Part shown: positions 60,864 to 64,000 of the stretch, one piece after another
How the letters are laid out: every line of letters begins with the position of its first letter
Position numbering within the stretch: the first letter of the stretch is position 1
Assembly (NCBI GenBank): GCA_965223735.1
Contig: OZ245010.1
Coordinates: 1,674,001-1,738,000, forward strand
DNA length: 64,000 nt
From: CAYFZO01 sp965223735
GTDB lineage: Bacteria > Pseudomonadota > Gammaproteobacteria > Poriferisulfidales > Oxydemutatoraceae
Reading direction: 5' to 3'
Made by a program: the position numbers and the translations under genes
Notes under the pieces: generated by a model
What the model was told of the DNA's origin: nothing
Seen by the model: the letters and a program-made list of their open reading frames with translations, nothing else
Databases searched by the model: none

Positions 60864-61991
60864 TCAGTATAAGTGCGGTTTGTGTCTGTCCTTCGGCGGA
60901 AAAATCACTTTCAACTTATTCAGCGGCGTATTGCGGGGCAGATGTTTTTGGTGTTGCAAACATCCCACAACGACGCCCGGGTGGATATTCAATTCTTTTG
61001 CGAATTTGCGGATCGCATGCGCGGACTTTGAGGCTTGTTTGAGTTGTTCCGAGTACTGCTTCGGGATCAGCGTGTTGATCGCAAATTGGCTGGCTTCTTT
61101 TTCGAGTCTGTTTTCATCCGGCATTATTTTGTCGTCCCAGAATGCCATCCGTCGGCTTTGGTGCAGCAGAATGTGGCCGGCTTCGTGAAAGAAAGTCAGC
61201 CAGAACTGATCGTTGGTCTTGCCATATAGCGGCAGTTGGATCAGTGGCCGGTTGGGTCTCAGCCAGCGCGCGATGCTGCTGACGTGCGCTTTCCTGAAAG
61301 CAGGCGTAATCGCCAGATGCACACCTGCGTCGAAGCACAGTTTCTCTATCCCGTGCTCAATCTCCTGTGGTTTTTCGACGGTCAGGTTCCGGATCCTTGC
61401 AATCGCCTTACGGAATTTTACTTTGCCATATTTCGCCGGGGTGCCTTGTTCCTCGGCTTCTATCTCACCCGTGCGCAGCAAAGCTGAAACCGCCCCCATG
61501 TCCTGCCGGCGTTTTTTCGTCAGCGAGAGCATCCTTTCTGTCTCTTCAAAACAGCTTTTCCATTGTTTCGGGGAAGCCACGCCGTAGAATTTCAGCGCTT
61601 CCCGGACAATGCGCGGTTTGTTCCCGGCCGTCTGCCTGGATTTTTCAATGTACCCGTTGTTCATTAACTCCCTGATCGGTATTTGTCTGAGCCACCTCAC
61701 CCATTTACGGTATTTTTTGTCTTGCTTCAGGCGTAGCAGTTCAGCGCGGTAATGTGCTTCGCGGGTAAGCCAGAATTTCGCGGAGGGGCCTCCCAACACT
61801 TGCTCAAGCACCGCAGCCGTTCCTTCAGTGATAGGCGCTTTGCCGTTGAAGAGAAGGCTTACGTGCTTTTCAGACCATCCGGTTCTTTTTGAAAAATCAG
61901 TCTGTTTCCATCCCCGAGACCTGATAATGTCCTTGATGGTATCTCCCGCAGGAGATACCCGGTCGGGCTCAAATGTATTTAAATCAGACAT
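60864..61991 (-). CDS. HigA-like antitoxin with XRE HTH and ImmA/IrrE metallopeptidase domain
   Basis: 375 aa. N-terminal HTH (WKQTDFSKRTGWSEKHVSLLFNGKAPIT, residues 28-55), a helical middle, and a C-terminal zinc-peptidase-like domain with HEAGHILLH (269-277) and a following Glu-rich segment (ENRLEKEASQFAINTLIP). It overlaps the upstream small toxin-like gene by 8 bp. HTH plus ImmA/IrrE fusions act as antitoxins or as regulators that cleave repressors. Likely represses its own operon through the palindrome at 62333. Confidence 0.82.
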   Translation of the reverse strand: MSDLNTFEPDRVSPAGDTIKDIIRSRGWKQTDFSKRTGWSEKHVSLLFNGKAPITEGTAAVLEQVLGGPSAKFWLTREAHYRAELLRLKQDKKYRKWVRWLRQIPIRELMNNGYIEKSRQTAGNKPRIVREALKFYGVASPKQWKSCFEETERMLSLTKKRRQDMGAVSALLRTGEIEAEEQGTPAKYGKVKFRKAIARIRNLTVEKPQEIEHGIEKLCFDAGVHLAITPAFRKAHVSSIARWLRPNRPLIQLPLYGKTNDQFWLTFFHEAGHILLHQSRRMAFWDDKIMPDENRLEKEASQFAINTLIPKQYSEQLKQASKSAHAIRKFAKELNIHPGVVVGCLQHQKHLPRNTPLNKLKVIFPPKDRHKPHLY

Positions 61992-62244
61992 GGTAGTCGC
62001 TTATTGACACGATCATTATTTTGGTAATTTTTTTCCAGTCGATATTGCCATCAGATAATTTTGGCGGGTCATGGTGATCATGGGTAAATACCAACCGTAT
62101 TCCTCCGCTTATGCTGACCGCCCATTTGTTTTTCAATCGTCCATGCAACAAGTGAGGTTGTCTGTGAGGATTCTCTTTAGAGAAAACAGCCGCATTTTCC
62201 GCCGCTTTCGAGTCGCTGAGCACTGCGGGCGGGTTATTCGCCAC
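61984..62244 (-). CDS. RelE/HigB-type toxin-like protein
   Basis: 86 aa from GTG 62244. Core motifs KENPHRQPHLLHGRLKNKWAVSISGGIRLVF and IMIVSISDYHV match RelE/HigB-fold ribonucleases encoded before HigA-like antitoxins. The frame is open a little upstream without a better start, so the N-terminus is uncertain and might be shortened. Predicted to inhibit translation by mRNA cleavage; inference from fold and partner. Confidence 0.7.
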   Translation of the reverse strand: MANNPPAVLSDSKAAENAAVFSKENPHRQPHLLHGRLKNKWAVSISGGIRLVFTHDHHDPPKLSDGNIDWKKITKIMIVSISDYHV

Positions 62245-62332
62245 TTTCTTGTTGAGCAGGTGTTGTGCTTGTCTTTTTTCCTCACAGGTTCTTTTGCTTC
62301 GAGTTCCTGAATGAGATGGCTGTTTGTTAATA

Positions 62333-62349
62333 TTTACCTATATGGTAAA
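62333..62349 (-). promoter_or_regulatory. Palindromic operator of the toxin-antitoxin operon
   Basis: TTTACCTATATGGTAAA is a 17-bp perfect inverted repeat (TTTACC-TATAT-GGTAAA) about 90 bp upstream of the toxin start. Overlap with a TATA-like centre suits an HTH repressor. The remaining sequence from 62350 to 62551 is GC-rich without a recognisable gene. Confidence 0.6.
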
Positions 62350-62551
62350 CTTTTTCAAGAGAATAGGTCAACTGATGATCCAGCCCCCGGCACGTCGGCA
62401 ACCCGTGTTGATCCGATGAGCCGGTCATCACCGCCCACACCCCACGCTGAACCGCCGTTTCCATTCCGGGTCGCGGCGGCGAGGCGGTTCAAATCACGGG
62501 TGCAGGCCGTCCGGTTGCGTCCCCGGCTCGCGTTCATGCTTCAGGTCTATA

Positions 62552-62644
62552 ATGAATGTTGATCGGATCAAATCGCCCAACGATCCGTTAAATAGACTCG
62601 TTGCTATCTTGACAGGAAGTGATATTGATATGGAAAAACCATGA
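62552..62644 (+). CDS. Possible 30-aa leader peptide before the helicase
   Basis: An ATG at 62552 opens a 30-codon frame (MNVDRIKSPNDPLNRLVAIL, ending DMEKP) whose TGA overlaps the helicase ATG. No family is known. Coupling makes translation plausible but chance cannot be excluded. Confidence 0.3.
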   Translation: MNVDRIKSPNDPLNRLVAILTGSDIDMEKP

Positions 62645-64000
62645 GACAGAATGCTTTGAATCACTTGCGGATCGCACTTGGTGATCCTCAAGCGGAGTTC
62701 AGGGATGGGCAATGGGAAAGTATTTCGCAGCTTTTAGATCGTAGAAGGGTGCTTGTCGTCCAGCGTACCGGTTGGGGGAAAAGCATGGTTTATTTTTTGG
62801 CGACAAAGCTTATTCGAGAGTCGGGTTCAGGGCCAACCTTATTAATTTCTCCGCTATTATCATTAATGCGCAATCAGATTGAGGCTGCCGCGCGAATTGG
62901 CATTACACCCAGGAAGATAGACAGTACCAATACCGGCGAATGGGATCAGATCAGGCAGGAGTTGACCGCTGATCAGGTAGATATATTGCTGATTTCTCCC
63001 GAACGCCTTGCAAATGCTTCCTTTCGCCGGCAAGTTTTCCCTGTTATTGCAGAAAACATCGGGCTTTTTGTGATTGACGAGGTTCACTGTATCTCAGACT
63101 GGGGGCATGATTTCAGACCGGATTACAAGCGTATCGTTCGTGTCCTTCAAGCTATTCCTTCCAATGTTCCGGTGCTGGCAACAACGGCAACAGCCAATGA
63201 CAGGGTTGTGGATGATGTCAAGTCGCAACTCGGGGATGACATTGAATTGGCCAGAGGTTCTTTAGTCAGAGAAAGCCTCAAACTTCAGAATATAAATATG
63301 CCCAGTCCCGCAGCAAGAATGGCTTGGCTGGCACAGACTATTCCAAATCTTCCGGGCAGTGGAATAATCTATACTCTGACTCAGCGCGATGCAGAACGAC
63401 TCACTGAATGGCTTCAGCGCAACAGAATTCGTGCGGAAGCCTATCATGCCGACATCTCAAACCGCGAAGTGTTGGAACAGCGGTTGCTTGATAATGAAGT
63501 AAAAGTTCTGGTTGCCACCGTTGCTTTGGGGATGGGATTTGACAAGCCTGACTTGGGGTTTGTAATTCATTTTCAAAGGCCTGCTTCCGTCGTTCATTAC
63601 TATCAACAGGTTGGTCGTGCCGGTCGTGCTGTTAAAGAGGCGTATGGCATTCTGCTTTGTGGCGAGGAGGACGATCACATTGCAGATTACTTCATACGCA
63701 GTGCCTTTCCACCTCAGCAGCATATTACCGCCATCCTTGAAACGCTTGATAAGGCGGATGATGGCCTGCCACCATCATCAATGCAAAATTTTTTAAATAT
63801 CAGCGGGTCACAAATTAAAAAAACGATCAAATATCTGACCATAGAATCCCCTTCTCCGATTGTAAAAGACGGTTCTAAATGGTATGCGACAGCTTCGGCG
63901 GCTGACTATGCAATTGATCAGGGGTATATAGAGGCAATTACCCGGATCCGGAGACAGGAACAGCGTCAGATGCAGGAATATATGGAACACAGAGGATGCC
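62641..64000 (+). CDS. RecQ-like ATP-dependent DNA helicase (3' end outside window)
   Basis: 453 codons visible, open to the window end. Motif I VQRTGWGKSMVYFLATKL, motif Ia TLLISPLLSLMRNQI, motif II VIDEVHCISDWGHDFRPDYKRI (DEVH box and RecQ aromatic loop), motif III LATTATAN, motif IV SGIIYTLTQRDAERL, motif V VLVATVALGMGFDKPDL and motif VI QQVGRAGRA. It belongs to the RecQ group with RTGWGKS P-loops, whose C-termini vary. A 3'-5' DNA unwinding activity is expected. Location in a toxin-antitoxin/CRISPR region leaves open a defence role. Confidence 0.9.
   Translation, partial: MRQNALNHLRIALGDPQAEFRDGQWESISQLLDRRRVLVVQRTGWGKSMVYFLATKLIRESGSGPTLLISPLLSLMRNQIEAAARIGITPRKIDSTNTGEWDQIRQELTADQVDILLISPERLANASFRRQVFPVIAENIGLFVIDEVHCISDWGHDFRPDYKRIVRVLQAIPSNVPVLATTATANDRVVDDVKSQLGDDIELARGSLVRESLKLQNINMPSPAARMAWLAQTIPNLPGSGIIYTLTQRDAERLTEWLQRNRIRAEAYHADISNREVLEQRLLDNEVKVLVATVALGMGFDKPDLGFVIHFQRPASVVHYYQQVGRAGRAVKEAYGILLCGEEDDHIADYFIRSAFPPQQHITAILETLDKADDGLPPSSMQNFLNISGSQIKKTIKYLTIESPSPIVKDGSKWYATASAADYAIDQGYIEAITRIRRQEQRQMQEYMEHRGC

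Noticed and set aside
62350..62551. tRNA-like GGTTCAAATC in the GC-rich stretch before the helicase
   Set aside because: No matching acceptor, D or anticodon stems could be folded around it.

Overview
The window looks like chromosome from a GC-rich gammaproteobacterium. The evidence is a TIGR02449/ZapB-like gene, zapA, 6S RNA, pepP, ubiH and a ubiI/visC-like gene arranged around 38-43 kb, a full Gsp-type type II secretion operon with ExeA/GspA and GspB, NqrM, BolA and ubiquinone hydroxylases. An AlkB-type membrane hydroxylase and a tungstate ABC importer suggest an aerobic environmental or marine-type lifestyle (inference). No tRNA or rRNA was seen.

Layout: 1-4.9 kb is the 3' part of a giant Ig-like repeat protein. 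5-9 kb holds minus-strand housekeeping genes (NUDIX, sseA, nqrM, cupin, bolA, a MerR-type regulator), with alkB divergent from the regulator. 10.7-14.5 kb is a lower-GC island with a Septu-like PtuA/PtuB pair and a coupled SpeD-like plus DUF3326 pair. 14.8-20.4 kb holds TraB/GumN, TatD, a TPR-retropepsin protein and an O-antigen-ligase-like protein. 20.5-35.8 kb is the secretion operon gspC-D-(tnpB remnant)-A-B-E-F-G-H-I-J-K-L-M-N, followed by a rhodanese and a rhombosortase, which fits processing of proteins exported by that system. 37-43 kb holds an Arg/Lys repeat protein, 6S RNA, zapA and the ubiquinone genes. 43-51 kb holds tpx, tupBCA, a second retropepsin-like protein, plsC, a DUF255 protein and lgt. 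51.3-54.8 kb is a tandem thyA-folA duplication. 54.8-59.9 kb is an AT-rich type II-C CRISPR-Cas locus (9 repeats, cas2, cas1, cas9, tracrRNA). 60-64 kb is a patchy accessory region with transposase debris, a cupin, a toxin-antitoxin pair with a palindromic operator, and the start of a RecQ-like helicase.

The most unusual trait is the number of tandem repeats at many scales: 12, 51, 66, 72, about 146, 170, 215, 627 and 2094 bp. Several repeat gene ends or gene junctions: the sseA 3' end is present about four extra times, the DUF255-plsC junction is present three times with every copy stop/start coupled (ATGA), and a whole thyA-folA unit is doubled and diverging, including a Pro-to-Val change in the DHFR active-site loop of one copy.

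The CRISPR locus has three notable features. Every repeat ends in a TATACT -10-like box. The tracrRNA anti-repeat is a perfect 22-nt match and lies in the cas9 5' region, so it could place the same box upstream of cas9. cas9 carries a one-base frameshift in an A6 run shortly before its C-terminal PAM-interacting region.
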